From Melampsora larici-populina 98AG31 (taxonomy: Eukaryota; Basidiomycota; Pucciniomycetes; Pucciniales; Melampsoraceae): 64,000 nucleotides of DNA. The DNA lies in assembly GCF_000204055.1 (NCBI RefSeq), contig NW_006768767.1:550551-614550 (forward strand). The letters are read 5' to 3'. Shown piece by piece: positions 1-10,539 of this stretch (positions are counted from its first letter, which is position 1; the number at the start of each line of letters is the position of its first letter). A program made the position numbers and the translations under genes. The notes below the pieces were generated by a model. The model saw only the letters and a program-made list of their open reading frames with translations, was not told the DNA's origin and ran no database searches.

Positions 1-680
1 TGGTGATGTTTATAGGAAGGCCAGCGGTCGTCGGGACATTTGTGGCGGGCTTAGGTGTTGAAAGTGAGAGCTTTTTTCGTAATCTAGTCACTTCGGTTCG
101 CAAGACTTCGAGGTGACCTTTCATTACATTGTTCTCTTCCTGATAGCGACTGGCCTTCGATTCAAGATCGGATGCCAAGGTTTTGTAATGATCTACCTCT
201 TCCTTTTTTTCCTTTTGAAGAGTTTCTACCCTTTGCTCCAATAATTCGATATATTTGGTTTGTACGGAGGTTGCTGCGCTTGAGACTTCCGTTATAGCTT
301 GCAAAGAAGAGCCAACATTGACGGGGATGGCAACATGAGTGGGGTTGGAATGAGTTGTTGCATTGTTCGTGGGCTTGGGATTGGTGACCTTTGGAGGTTG
401 CTTGGGCTGTACACGATTTGTTGACGTGTTCGATAGATGATTAGGGTCAGATTCACTCGAGACGCCAAAATATTTGGAGAACAAGTCACACCTCTTTAGG
501 TTTTCGCCCAGGCTTAGGACGCTCAGGTATAGTCCATTTGGTCGGAACGTCTCTGCGCTCCGCTCGAGGTGCGGAAAATGGAAGCTGGTTGGTTAATAGA
601 TCGGGATGGATCGGGGCAGGCTGTATAGGTAGGTTCTTGGAAGCCAGCTTTGGTCTGATAGGTTGTCGTTCTATGTTGCC
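1..680 (-). CDS. Partial coiled-coil protein with GRKPK motif, bZIP-like without a visible basic region
   Basis: Two exons read on the minus strand: about 680-492 and 406-1, joined in phase 0 by an 85-nt GTGTGA...TACAG intron, running off the window at position 1. The first exon ends in IPERPKPGRKPKE, an AT-hook-like or AP-1-like linker motif. The second has an Asn/Thr/Pro-rich stretch and then a long amphipathic helix containing KYIELLEQRVETLQ, KASRYQEENN and EVTRLRKKL, a strong coiled coil. In fungal AP-1-like bZIP proteins a basic region normally precedes such a zipper; here that position holds a Ser/Val/Ala-rich stretch without Arg clusters. Either the basic region is lost or this is another coiled-coil family. 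The 5' exon boundary is uncertain (acceptor near 679-682). Confidence 0.5.
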
Positions 681-1315
681 TGCTATCAAGATCCTCGACC
701 AACAGCTAGTAAGCAAAGGATATGCAGTATGACAAAGGAAGCAAGGTCACTGACATTGTGAGGTTTCTCCAGAAGCTCCACCTGGCGTGTGGTCTTTGTT
801 TATGCTCATTCTTGAAATTCAAGTTATCTTGAAGACTGGATATCTATCTGTGAGTTTCAAACTATTCAAACCACTATTTCCCAATATCAGATACGGAAGA
901 TATTTTGTTATATGCAGTCGTCCACATTATTCAGACTCTTGAAGGGGAGATAGCCTGCATATGAATTGAATCTTCACGTACATGGAGGCAGAGGCAGCTG
1001 GAGTCACTTGCCTCGGGAAGAGCGTGATGGAGACTTTTGGTGTTCAACGAGATATCAATGGATTCGAATAGGATTGGCTGCACAAGGGTTGGCCTCTTGG
1101 AGGTTGTCGTGATATAACGCCAGACGAGGCGAACCATAAGACACGATCGTTTGTAAATAGACTTTAGTCGTCTTGAAATCAATGAGACCAGTTTAAGAGT
1201 CACAAACAGGCACACTCGACTGTCAAAACAAATCAAATCTTGACTTTACACCCGTAACATACATACTACGCCCGGTGCACTGGAATCGGGCGGGGCAGGT
1301 CTGTGAGTGTGTCAA
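681..1315. other. Intergenic, nothing recognised
   Basis: Short open frames on both strands lack recognisable motifs or convincing splice-linked exons. An upstream exon of the minus-strand coiled-coil gene could lie here but I could not identify it. Confidence 0.4.
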
Positions 1316-1317
1316 TA

Positions 1318-1477
1318 GTGGCTCTCAAACCTGACCCAGTTTCAAAAAACCCGGTTGCCCCAGTTGAATTTTTGGCTGGGAGCTGTCAACAAATGTCAAC
1401 TTGATACACAAAGTTACTGCCAAAAAACAACTGGGTCAACTGGGTTTTTTGAAAACCGGGGCAGGTTTGAGAGCCAC
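1318..1477. mobile_element. Short hairpin element flanked by TA (MITE-like)
   Basis: The left end GTGGCTCTCAAACCTG and the right end CAGGTTTGAGAGCCAC are perfect inverted repeats. The arms stay complementary with mismatches for about 47 bp, including the ACCCGGTTGCCCCAGTTG region against its inverse. A TA dinucleotide flanks both ends (1316-1317 and 1478-1479), the target preference of Tc1/mariner-type elements. There is no coding capacity in 160 bp. The superfamily assignment is inference from the TA flanks. Confidence 0.6.
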
Positions 1478-1515
1478 TAATGTCAGTGTGACCAGCCCTT
1501 TGTTGGCTGTTTTGG

Positions 1516-1540
1516 TTTTTTTTTTTTTTTTTTTTTTTTT
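1516..1540. repeat. Poly-T tract of 25 bases
   Basis: An uninterrupted run of 25 T. It could be the A-tail of a minus-strand retroposed sequence or simple slippage. Nothing else is seen between 1480 and 1884. Confidence 0.8.
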
Positions 1541-1884
1541 ATTGCATGGTTTTAAGTGTTTTTTCAGTCCTAGGACTATCAAACACTCTGCACTTATTTC
1601 TAGTACCGGTAAAAACCCTGTGGCTGTTCAGGGAAAAGGTTACTAGTGGCTGTTTAGTGTGCGCGTACAAATGTACGATGGGTTTTACAAATGGTTATAG
1701 GCGATGAAGTAGGGGGAAGAGAGTTTTTCACTCTATGGGGAGGGGGATGTTCTTTGGATGAGGCTCGTCAACGACGCTAGCCCAGACCCATCTGTCTCTG
1801 AATCTCCATGTTGAGTTGCAGAAGTCTGCAATTGCTTTGAATGCTTTGATGTTCGAGAGCAATGTCTTGTTCCACCTCCAACAA

Positions 1885-2310
1885 ATTTAAATCGCATCAT
1901 GGCATGCGCGCTCACGTCGCGTTTTGGGATGCGATTTCAGATCGCATATGTGACATGCGATGAAACGCCTGTGCGATGTGAGATCGCACAGGTTTCATGC
2001 GATCCAACTTGTGAAATCGCATCCTTTTGTGCGATTTGACTCAGATCCGATTTAAAATCGCATAAACTCAGCGTGACCTTATCCTCAGGCGAATCAAGAT
2101 CGCATTGGCTCAATGCGACTCAACCGCTCAGGCGATTCATGATCACATCAATCAAATGCGACTCAACTGCGCAGGCGATTCAACCCATGGGATCGCACCA
2201 AAAATATCCGAAAAAATTGTCTCATCGCTACACTTAAATGCGATCCAACCTCGCCTTGTTTCATGCGATTCTACCCCGGATTTATTATCGCATCCTCCCA
2301 TCCGATTCAA
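1885..2310. repeat. Dense GCGAT/ATCGC motif cluster
   Basis: About 18 copies of GCGAT or its complement ATCGC, usually as TGCGAT or ATCGCA, lie in roughly 400 bp (1891-2291) at irregular spacings of about 10-45 bp. The sequence between copies is not a clean tandem repeat. Under one copy of this 5-mer pair would be expected by chance in such DNA. No gene is evident. Confidence 0.7.
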
Positions 2311-2824
2311 TCCCACTTGCCATTTATGAAGAAATGATTGAAAAGTTTCTTGATCAAATCACAAACTACACAATTTTAATTCTTGTATGTTGCGCAGCTT
2401 GAACTGTGACCTGGCCTTGAGAATGAAATCTTGATTGAAGGGCTAGCTGTGACGGTGAGAAAAGTTACTTTACCATCTCGTAAGATAGCTGGATTTACTA
2501 TTGATGACAAAGGAGTCCTGACAAAGGAGTCCAAATCAGTCTTCTTTACTGCTTTCATTTCACACTATAAGTTTTGAGAAATTATTTTGTACTTCTTACA
2601 TATCCAGGAAGAATTCCACCAACATATTGAACTGTAGTAAGATATCTTCTATTACCAGAAGTGGTATGACATTCAGTAGCATTCCACCCAACCTCTGAAA
2701 GAAACACGAATTGCAAATGAGTAGGGACCTACAACAACTTGTGTTATACATGAAATATGTGTAATCTATTGGAATCAATACATATTTTTGAAAATGTAAA
2801 CAAAATTTCAATGAAGGTCACTTT
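2311..2824. other. Intergenic; possible repeat-derived sequence
   Basis: No convincing gene. From about 2720 the sequence resembles the conserved non-array module that accompanies GTGAAC arrays elsewhere (CAACAACTTGTGTTATACAT, then AATATGTGTAATC), so this stretch probably belongs to that repeat family. Confidence 0.4.
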
Positions 2825-4700
2825 TAATTGTGAACTTCATGCAAAGTTCACAGAAAATTGGAGTTCGCATTTTTTTGTGAACTTCATTATTTGTATATGA
2901 CCAAATCATGTCCTCAGATTTCTATTGCTTTCTGCCATCTCTTGGGTGGTTTACAATGGTTGAAAGTTGGCTTTTTTACGTAGTTGACGCTACAACAATA
3001 TGTGGTATACATAAAATATGTGTGTTTTATTGAAATCAATGAACCTTTTTAAAAAAGATTAAACAAAACTTTGATAAAGTACATATTGAATTGTGAACTT
3101 TTTTCAAAGTGCACAAAAGAATGTAAACTCCATAAACAGTTCAAAATGGAAGTTTACAATGACACTTGAACTTCATCCAAATTTCACATTTTTTCGTGAA
3201 CTCCATCCAAAGTTCACATATGTTTTGTGAACTTCATCCAAGGTTCACATTTTCTTGTGAACCTTTTCTGAAGTTCACATCTTTTTGTGAACATTTTCCA
3301 AAGTTCACATTTTTTTGTGAACTTCATTCAAAATTCACATTTCATTGTGAAGTTTTTGTGAAGTTCACATTTATTAGTTGAGTTCACATTCATTATTTGT
3401 ATATGACCAAATCTTGTCCTCAGATTTCTATTGCTGCCATCTCTTGGGTGGTTTACAATGATTGAAGTTGGCTTTTTTATGTAGTTAGACGCTACAACAA
3501 TTTGTGGTATACATAAAATATATGAAGTTCACAAAAATTTCACACAATGAAATGTGAACTTCACAAAAGGTTCATGATGAAATGTGAACTTTAGATAAAG
3601 TTCACCAAGAAATGTGAACTTCCAATGGTTCATATTTTATGTATAATACAAATTGTACGCGTTTCTTATGTATAAAACAAATTGTACGTATATTCCATGT
3701 ATGATACAAATTGTACACACATTTTTTTCATGTGTAATACAAATTGTACGCATATTTTATGAATAATACAAATTGTATGCGTATTTTGTATAATACAAAT
3801 TGTTGTAGCATACAAGTACGTAAAGAGAGCCAACTTTTAATTATTGTAGACCACTCAATAGATAGCAAAAAGAAATTGAAGTTTAAGGACTTCATCTCAT
3901 CAGAAAACAAATGAAAAATGTGACATTCACAAAAAGTCCAGAGGAAAATGCAACCTTCAGATGAAGTTCACAAAAGTATGTGAAGTTCACAATAAGATGT
4001 GAACTTCAGATGAAGTTCACAAAAATAAGTGAACCTCAGATGAAGTTCACAATATGATGTGAACTTCAGCTGAAGTTCACAAATATATTTGAACTGTAGA
4101 CAAAGTTCACAATATGATGTGAACTTCAGAAGAAGTTCACAAAAATATTTGAACTGTAGAAAAGTTCACAATAAAATGTGAACTTCAAATGAAATGAGAT
4201 GAAGTTCACAAAAATATGTGAACTTTAAATGAAGTTCACAAAAATATGTGAACTTTAGATGAAATTCACAAAAATATGTGAACTTCAGATGAAGTTCACA
4301 ATCAAATGTGAACTTCAGATGAAGTTCACAATTAAATGTGAACTTCACCACAATTTGACAATACAATGTGAAGTATAAATGCAGTTTACATAAATATGTG
4401 AACTTCAGGAAAGATTCACAATAGAATGTGAACTTAATCACAATTTTGCTTACATTTTATCCAAAATTCAACTACGGTCAACCAGCCAAAAAATAGCAGG
4501 AACAAATAGAAGTCTGAGGGGTTGATCTTCCCCCCAAAAAAATGCAAAATTCTGACAAAGTTCACAATAAAATGTGAACTTCGGATGAAACTTCATCAAA
4601 ACTTTATTTACATTTTCAAAAAGGTGTAGCAATCCATAAACTACGCATATTTTCTGTATAAAAAAAGTTGTTGTAGGGTAATATTAGGTTAGGTGTAGCT
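2825..4700. repeat. Composite GTGAAC minisatellite elements, several nested copies
   Basis: Arrays of about 24-30-bp units built from TTCACA(N)nTGTGAA half-palindromes occupy 3090-3400, 3525-3640, 3905-4445 and 4555-4600. They are separated by a conserved module including CTCTTGGGTGGTTTACAATG (2940-2960 and again near 3440) and CTACAACAATNTGTGGTATA (2990 and 3495). The module is inverted near 3800-3900 and recognisable again at 4600-4690. The mixed orientation suggests several nested or inverted insertions. Long open frames across the arrays come from unit lengths divisible by three and are not taken as genes. Confidence 0.8.
3634..3805. repeat. About 33-bp tandem repeat containing ATACAAATTGTACGC
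   Basis: Five to six imperfect copies of a unit like TATTTTATGTATAATACAAA followed by TTGTACGCG lie inside the composite repeat block. It appears to be a local expansion of the TTGTGGTATACATAAAATAT part of the flanking module, read on the opposite strand. Confidence 0.65.
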
Positions 4701-5037
4701 CCTCAGCAGCCAAATCAAAGCTCTCAGAATGTGCATCATCATAGTGCATAACAAGTTTCACTGAAGAGGTTGTAATAAAAAAACAACTGGCGGCACAGCC
4801 TTTCCCATCTCCTCTGTCTCTCCTATTTTGAGAAAAACGTTTTCAAAAATAGAAATTGAAGCCTTGTTATTGCTCAGCCTTTGAAACTTTCAGACTCAAA
4901 CTCTTCTATATTTATCCCTAAAGATTCAAAAGCACTGGAAATTTACAGAAATGAACAGCAAAGATACAATGTAAACCCAAATGCCAATCCTAAATCTTTT
5001 CAGAAAAAAGTGACTGAAAAAGAAACACCAAGACTTA

Positions 5038-8000
5038 CTAAAGAAGCATTTGTTCCATTTGCAAAACATCGCCTTTCCAAGGTTTTGGTTGTTCATGCAA
5101 TTGTTCCCTAAACTCTTCTTTAAGCTTCATACAGTTCTCAATTGATATGGCGGAAACAAAGTCGGCTGAACATTCCCCAAGCAAAAGATTTGATTAATGT
5201 GAATAATAACCGAATAATTACAGCTGTTTTATCTCAAAGATTGAGCACAGCTTACCAGCTACCTTGATACAATTCGCTAGATTACAGACTTGATGTGCCG
5301 TGTACGCAGGTATGAAAACTGCTTCTCCAGGTTTCTATTTCATTTATTCAATGCAAACGAGTCATTGGTCAAAAAAAGAATCTATGAATTTCCAACACCA
5401 ATAAAAAGAAACAATCACAGACCTGTCTAATCTCATAGCCTTTCACCCCATATTCTTTGCGCAGTTTGTTTCTCATCTCAGCGTCAATGTAAGTTCTTGT
5501 CCTATAATTAATTTATCCAAAAAGCAGATCAAATCAGAAACAGTCGCCATCATGAAAGATATGATGAACAAACATACACGTGAATTGGATCATCATATCC
5601 ACTCTTAACCTCTTCAATCGAGATCCCTAATTGTTGAGCATGATGTTCATAGAGAAATTTACGTACTTTCTCCGTATCATTAGCATGATATAGATGCCAT
5701 AAAGACTGGGGATCAGATCAAAAATTACTTCAGTGTTTTGCTATATTGTTGTGAGTCGTAAATTGAGATCTCAATCTAAAGCATATCAGATATGTTTGCT
5801 CACACAACCTTCTATTCCTTCCGGATTACATCTGGCATACGTTTGGATATTGATGGCATCTACAACAAAAAAATCATGAATTGATCTTATATATCAGGCA
5901 CCCGGAATTTGATTGATAAAAGTTGGCTCAACCTGACATGTCCATATGGAGACTTCAAAGCAAACAATCCCAGATGAACGGTTAGATGGATGTCAAAAAG
6001 AAAGAGATCAATCTTGATTTAGATCAAACTACAAACCCGGTTGATCCAGATGATCCACTTTGATCTGAAGTTTGCATAGCAATGTACATCTATATAATCC
6101 ATCACTCAAAGCAGTCAACACAAAGCCAACATGTGAAAGAGAACAAAGATTCAAGACAAAACTCACCTTTGGTCCACTATGTCAGAACAAACAAAACTAT
6201 TAGTAAGAAGGAAACAGGATGATTGATGGTCGCATGGAAAAGCAGATTATCCAAAAAGGTATCACTTACATATCTGGTACGTTTGCATTCTTAGGAAAAT
6301 GAGCTATGAGATTCTTCAATCCAGTTCGCCTAGTGCTCTCTCCCATGGGTACTGCTCTCTGGAAATCTTCAAATAAGTCACGAAACTTCAGATTCATGTC
6401 TATCTCGGGTGGCCAATCCTATAGGCAACAATTAGACACAAGCACATTCAGAAAACTTTACCTCTAAGTGAGCAAAAGAATACAGACAAACCCTTAGTTT
6501 CCATGCTGTTGCATCATGGAAATTCGATCCTTTGAATCTCTCAAAAAAGTCTGCAACATTTGTCTTGATGGTGTCACCATGCGGCGAGTTGGAGTCCAAC
6601 ATGCTACACTGTTCCTCTCCATAATTTGTGCTCAGATATTCAGGATCCCAAGGTAATTCCATTCGATCTTGAGTCCCAGTCACCACTAGAGGAACCCCGG
6701 ATGACCAAATCTGATCAAACATCATGTGAGTAGATTCAAGTGTGTTAATATCTACTTTATAATAAGGATCACTTTCTGAATCCGGTGGATGATGAATGAA
6801 GTCATCAATAGCGACAGGTGGAGGTGGAGGTGTGGTATTGATGGAGTCTTGTCGAAAGACCTTATCGATCTCTTCTAAGTATTTCAAGATTTCTTCCCGA
6901 GCTAGATGTGATACTTTGAAGTGTGAAGAAGTGTCATGTTGAGATCCAAACGCTTTCACACAACGACCAGTCCGTTTGATCCAAGAAGAATGACGATTGT
7001 GTCCATCTGCACCGTTTCGATTGTCCTTTTCTTGGTCATGTTGATCAGACAGTGTTTGAAAGATGTTGAAGCACATCACACATGCTTCCTTCCCACACCT
7101 TTCACACATCCAAGCTACTCCAATCAACGTTGTCGCACAATAATCACATTGAGTTGATACATCAATCCTTCTACCGATAAAAATGACACTTTGACTTTTT
7201 TGAAATTCGATCAACTCTCTTTGCAAGACAGGTTTCAATGCTTTTCCAACAGTTCTCCTTAGATTAATTAATTCATTCATATGTTCAGGTAATTCGTTGA
7301 ATATCAGAAATTGAGCTTGACGATAAGAAGTTTGAAAGGCTGTTTGATTAATAGACTCGAAGATTGGTCCTCCTACTAATTTAGCTGTATGTTTCTCATA
7401 GATCCATGATCAAATATGAATAAATGCGCAGATAAATCCCCCTTTTCTACTAATACAAGATGAACATCTATATTTTTTCAATTCTGACGGTAATGATGCA
7501 CAATTCCTACTCTGTATTTGATATTCAAATTGTGGCAATAGAGTTCCATTAGAATCTGACAATTGCTCAAAACTAAGTAATATGATTCGTGGATTTTTTT
7601 TAGACTTTTCCATTGATTCATTCTTTAATTTTGGAACTAATAGGTTGGCGTTGTGAATGGATGGATTGTTGGCGTTTGGTAAATTAAGAATCAATTTTTT
7701 TTTTTTTACGGGTTGTTCGATGTCTAAAGGTTGAGTCAATGATGTGGATGGAGATGAATGTTTGTCAAGAGACTCTTCATTTGCACTTGTCCCACTGATA
7801 GATATGGTGAGCGGATCTTCAAAGCAAAATTCTTTCTGTTTCTCGTTTGTAGATTTATTCATTAATTTGTTCTCTAATTTTGGAACTGAGATATTGGTGT
7901 TGTCAATGGATGTATTGTCGGGGTTTGGTAATTTAAGAATCAACTTTTGTTTTTTTTTGATGGGTTGCTGAATGTCTGAATTTTGAGTCACTGATACTGA

Positions 8001-10539
8001 TGGAGATGAACGGTCTTGTTTGTTGGAATACTCTTCATCCTCACTTGCGCCGCTGATGGATAAGGTGATTGGATTTTCAAAACGCAGTTCTTCCTGTTCC
8101 TTCAATCTGGCTTCTCTCAGGCTCTTGGATATTCGTATGAAAGTTTGTGTGTTTGAAGAATACATGTCCTTCCATCCGTCTGCGCTGGGATCGTGTAAAT
8201 GAGGCCATTCATGGTTGAGGATCGGTATAGGAAGTGTAGATGTGAAAGTGAGATCGAGGGGGACGTAATGTGTTTTGTTATTTACATGAGCAATCACAAT
8301 CGGTCGTATATCAGAAGGGGGAGGTGAAAAGAATGGGAATGTGTGCATGGTTGCAGCGTTGTATTGAGTATAGAAGATGACAGGCTGGTTGTATGTGTTG
8401 GCAATGAGAGTCATTCCACCTGGCATTGGGTACCAAAGGTCTCGGCCTGCTGAGCTGTCTGGGTTTTGAAGTATTGCGAGTAATTTTTGTATATCATAGT
8501 TGATACACAAATCCGGGATGTACTTCTCGTACCAATCATATCGCATACGAACCTCCAATTCCATCTCACTACGAATAATGGTTGCTTCTTCTGGTGACCG
8601 ACCAAGGCAGACAGCGATGGACGCAAAAGAGCAAAGACCTTCGCCTGGCACTTCGGTGACATTTCTTAAGAAAGGGTACAGGTAAGCGGGAATTTCATCT
8701 ATGTAAGGTAAAGGCTGGAATGTGATATAGCAAGTCAGTGTATGCTCTGCTGTGATGTTGGGATCCAAATATATCAAATCTTCCTGACCTTTAGCATTTC
8801 ATGATCTACTGTAGTGATTCTGTTATCACTCTCTGTTTGTTGAGTCGGTGGCTAAACGTAAAAGTAGATTGCACAAAAACAAAAGTGCATGACTTCAGCA
8901 TTGAAATGAGCTGAGGAGAAGGGTTTGACTTACGGCAGAAGGACCTTGTTTGGGTTTGATACCTTGGGAATCGGATTGTAGGATGAGTTGGCTGGCCTTA
9001 CCACATGTAATCGGAGCAGATGATTCGGTAAGAGTAACCAAAGGGGCATGATTTGTCTTGCGCTTTTTTGATGGGGAGTTGACGACAGAGGTAGGTGAGT
9101 TTGGATCCTTTTGTAATTCTTGAATCGTTTCTAATTGAAATTCAATGTTCTTTTGTTTTGGTGGCAGAACCTGAGAAATCTGGAGAATCCGTGTGGAGTC
9201 TTCATCTTGAGGTTGTTCAATATGCAACTCATTTCGGGTGGTTTTGTGCATCTGTGGAATGGATGGGAAGCTTTCATTTGGGGTCTCAAATTTATCTTCT
9301 TCAAATTCGAATGGCGGAGGAGTTGACAAAGGAGGTTGGTCTGATCCATCCTTGATGTGAACATCCAGTCGAATTCGCGGAGAGGGGTTTGGCATTTCAG
9401 TTTTTATCGGTGCTAGACTTGTGAGCTGTGTACGATCAGGCAAGTAGAAGGAGATCAATTGATTGTTATCAATGGAATGTATTTAGAATACTTACCTTTG
9501 GGAATGGCAAAGTTCGGTTAGTTATTCTATTACTGATTTTTGATGATGGTGCTAACATCGGAGAGAGTGTGACTTCGGACTTGCAAGGCTTTGACTCAGT
9601 TGATTTGACTTGAGTGGAATCGGAAGACTCAGTTGGTTTGGAAGACTGATGGTCTTGATTGATCTTGAAGTTACAAAGATATTGTTGAACTTGGACCGAG
9701 GTTGTTTGCTCAGGAGTCTCACATGGATTTTTCTCAGCCTTCTTGTCAGGTCGAGGCTGATGATCGGGTGGATTCGCATGCTTGGAAGTTGATTCTTCTT
9801 GTTCTTTGAGTTTGATCTGATACTTCGGGGTATTTGAATAGCTCTCTTTAGTTTCCATTCCGTACTTTGATTTTGTCGATGATTTCATTTTATCTTCAAC
9901 TTCGGCTCCATCCTTTGTTACTTCAACTTCCGCCTCGTCTTCTTGCTCTGAGTGAGCTGTCGCACCTTTGGTCAATTCGGCAAGGGTAATTTCACGTTCA
10001 AAGCGTTCTAGGAGGGAGGTCTGTGTGGCGTGGTCGAGGTTCTTCATGCGTCTGATGTGATCAGCATATTTTTTAGAGAGAGAAGGAGGTTTAGAAGGAT
10101 GTTTGATAACCGAATCGGGTGCAGGCGCTGATTTTTGCGATTTCAACTTGTTTGATTTTTTTGGCTGATGATAGTGTAGTTCTGTGTTTGAGCGAGGGTG
10201 ATTATGTTCTGGTTTCTTGATCGTGAAAGTCCAGGAGTCTGATGAAAGTTTTCGATCAGCTCGAGCGTAGAATGGGCAGTCTCCTGGTGAACGAGCATGA
10301 CACGTTGATCCTTTGTAGCACTTGAACTCAATCCACGAATCGATGGGAAGATACCGGGAATCAAGAACTGAGAGCTTGTACCCATGATCTACTGTGAGTG
10401 GATCGATATAATTGTATAAATCTTGAAGGTCTTTGAAGACGGTGCCCGTTGGTGGTGACCGTAATAAAGGATTGCCTTCCTGGTCCGTCGGAATATATAA
10501 CTTTGAACTAGCTTTGTTAGAATCGGGTATGTTTTTCAT
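5038..10539 (-). CDS. FAR1-type zinc domain + OTU-like protease + KDM3-like JmjC protein (12 exons, one in-frame stop)
   Basis: Exons: 10539-9496, 9425-8934, 8783-6492, 6418-6270, 6176-6167, 6089-6037, 5952-5933, 5859-5804, 5705-5578, 5501-5423, 5334-5256, 5165-5038. All junctions agree in phase, giving 1510 codons including the terminal TAG. Residues 60-115 form a FAR1/WRKY-GCM1 zinc domain (C74, C88, H112, H114). An NLS-like PSKKRK follows. An OTU-like domain has PGEGLCSF (Cys near 563) and THYVPL (His near 684); the usual Asp of DGxC is Glu. Two tandem copies of about 75 residues follow, then a Cys-rich KDM3-like finger. The JmjC domain keeps HxD (H1349, D1351, in LHMDMS) and the distal His H1455 in FIPAYTAHQVCNL. 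An in-frame TGA at 7410-7412 separates OTU from JmjC. The exon 2-3 junction (150-nt intron) is the least certain. The start is the first ATG of its open frame. Fusion of a MULE-like front end to a demethylase is inference. Confidence 0.8.
7410..7412 (-). other. In-frame TGA interrupting the OTU-JmjC gene
   Basis: The frame reads through GGFICAFIHI, TGA, then SWIYEKHTAKLVGG without any shift, and coding quality is equal on both sides. The next in-frame ATG is at 7280. No usable GT...AG pair removes the stop. A CGA to TGA transition at a CpG would explain it. Translation would end after 969 residues and lose the zinc finger and JmjC domain. Confidence 0.75.

Noticed and set aside
1885..2310. 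CRISPR-like array of GCGAT motifs
   Set aside because: The repeats are 5-6 bp, in both orientations and irregularly spaced, in a eukaryotic genome; this is not a CRISPR array.
4881..5111. Plus-strand 76-codon frame
   Set aside because: It overlaps the last exon of the minus-strand JmjC gene, whose protein is clearly conserved in type; this is a shadow frame.
8785..8853. Alternative exon 3 start after a TTTAG near 8853, giving PPTQQTESDNRITTVDHEM
   Set aside because: It is open and protein-like but leaves the OTU frame by one base; the TCAG acceptor at 8784 keeps the phase. A frameshift here cannot be fully excluded.
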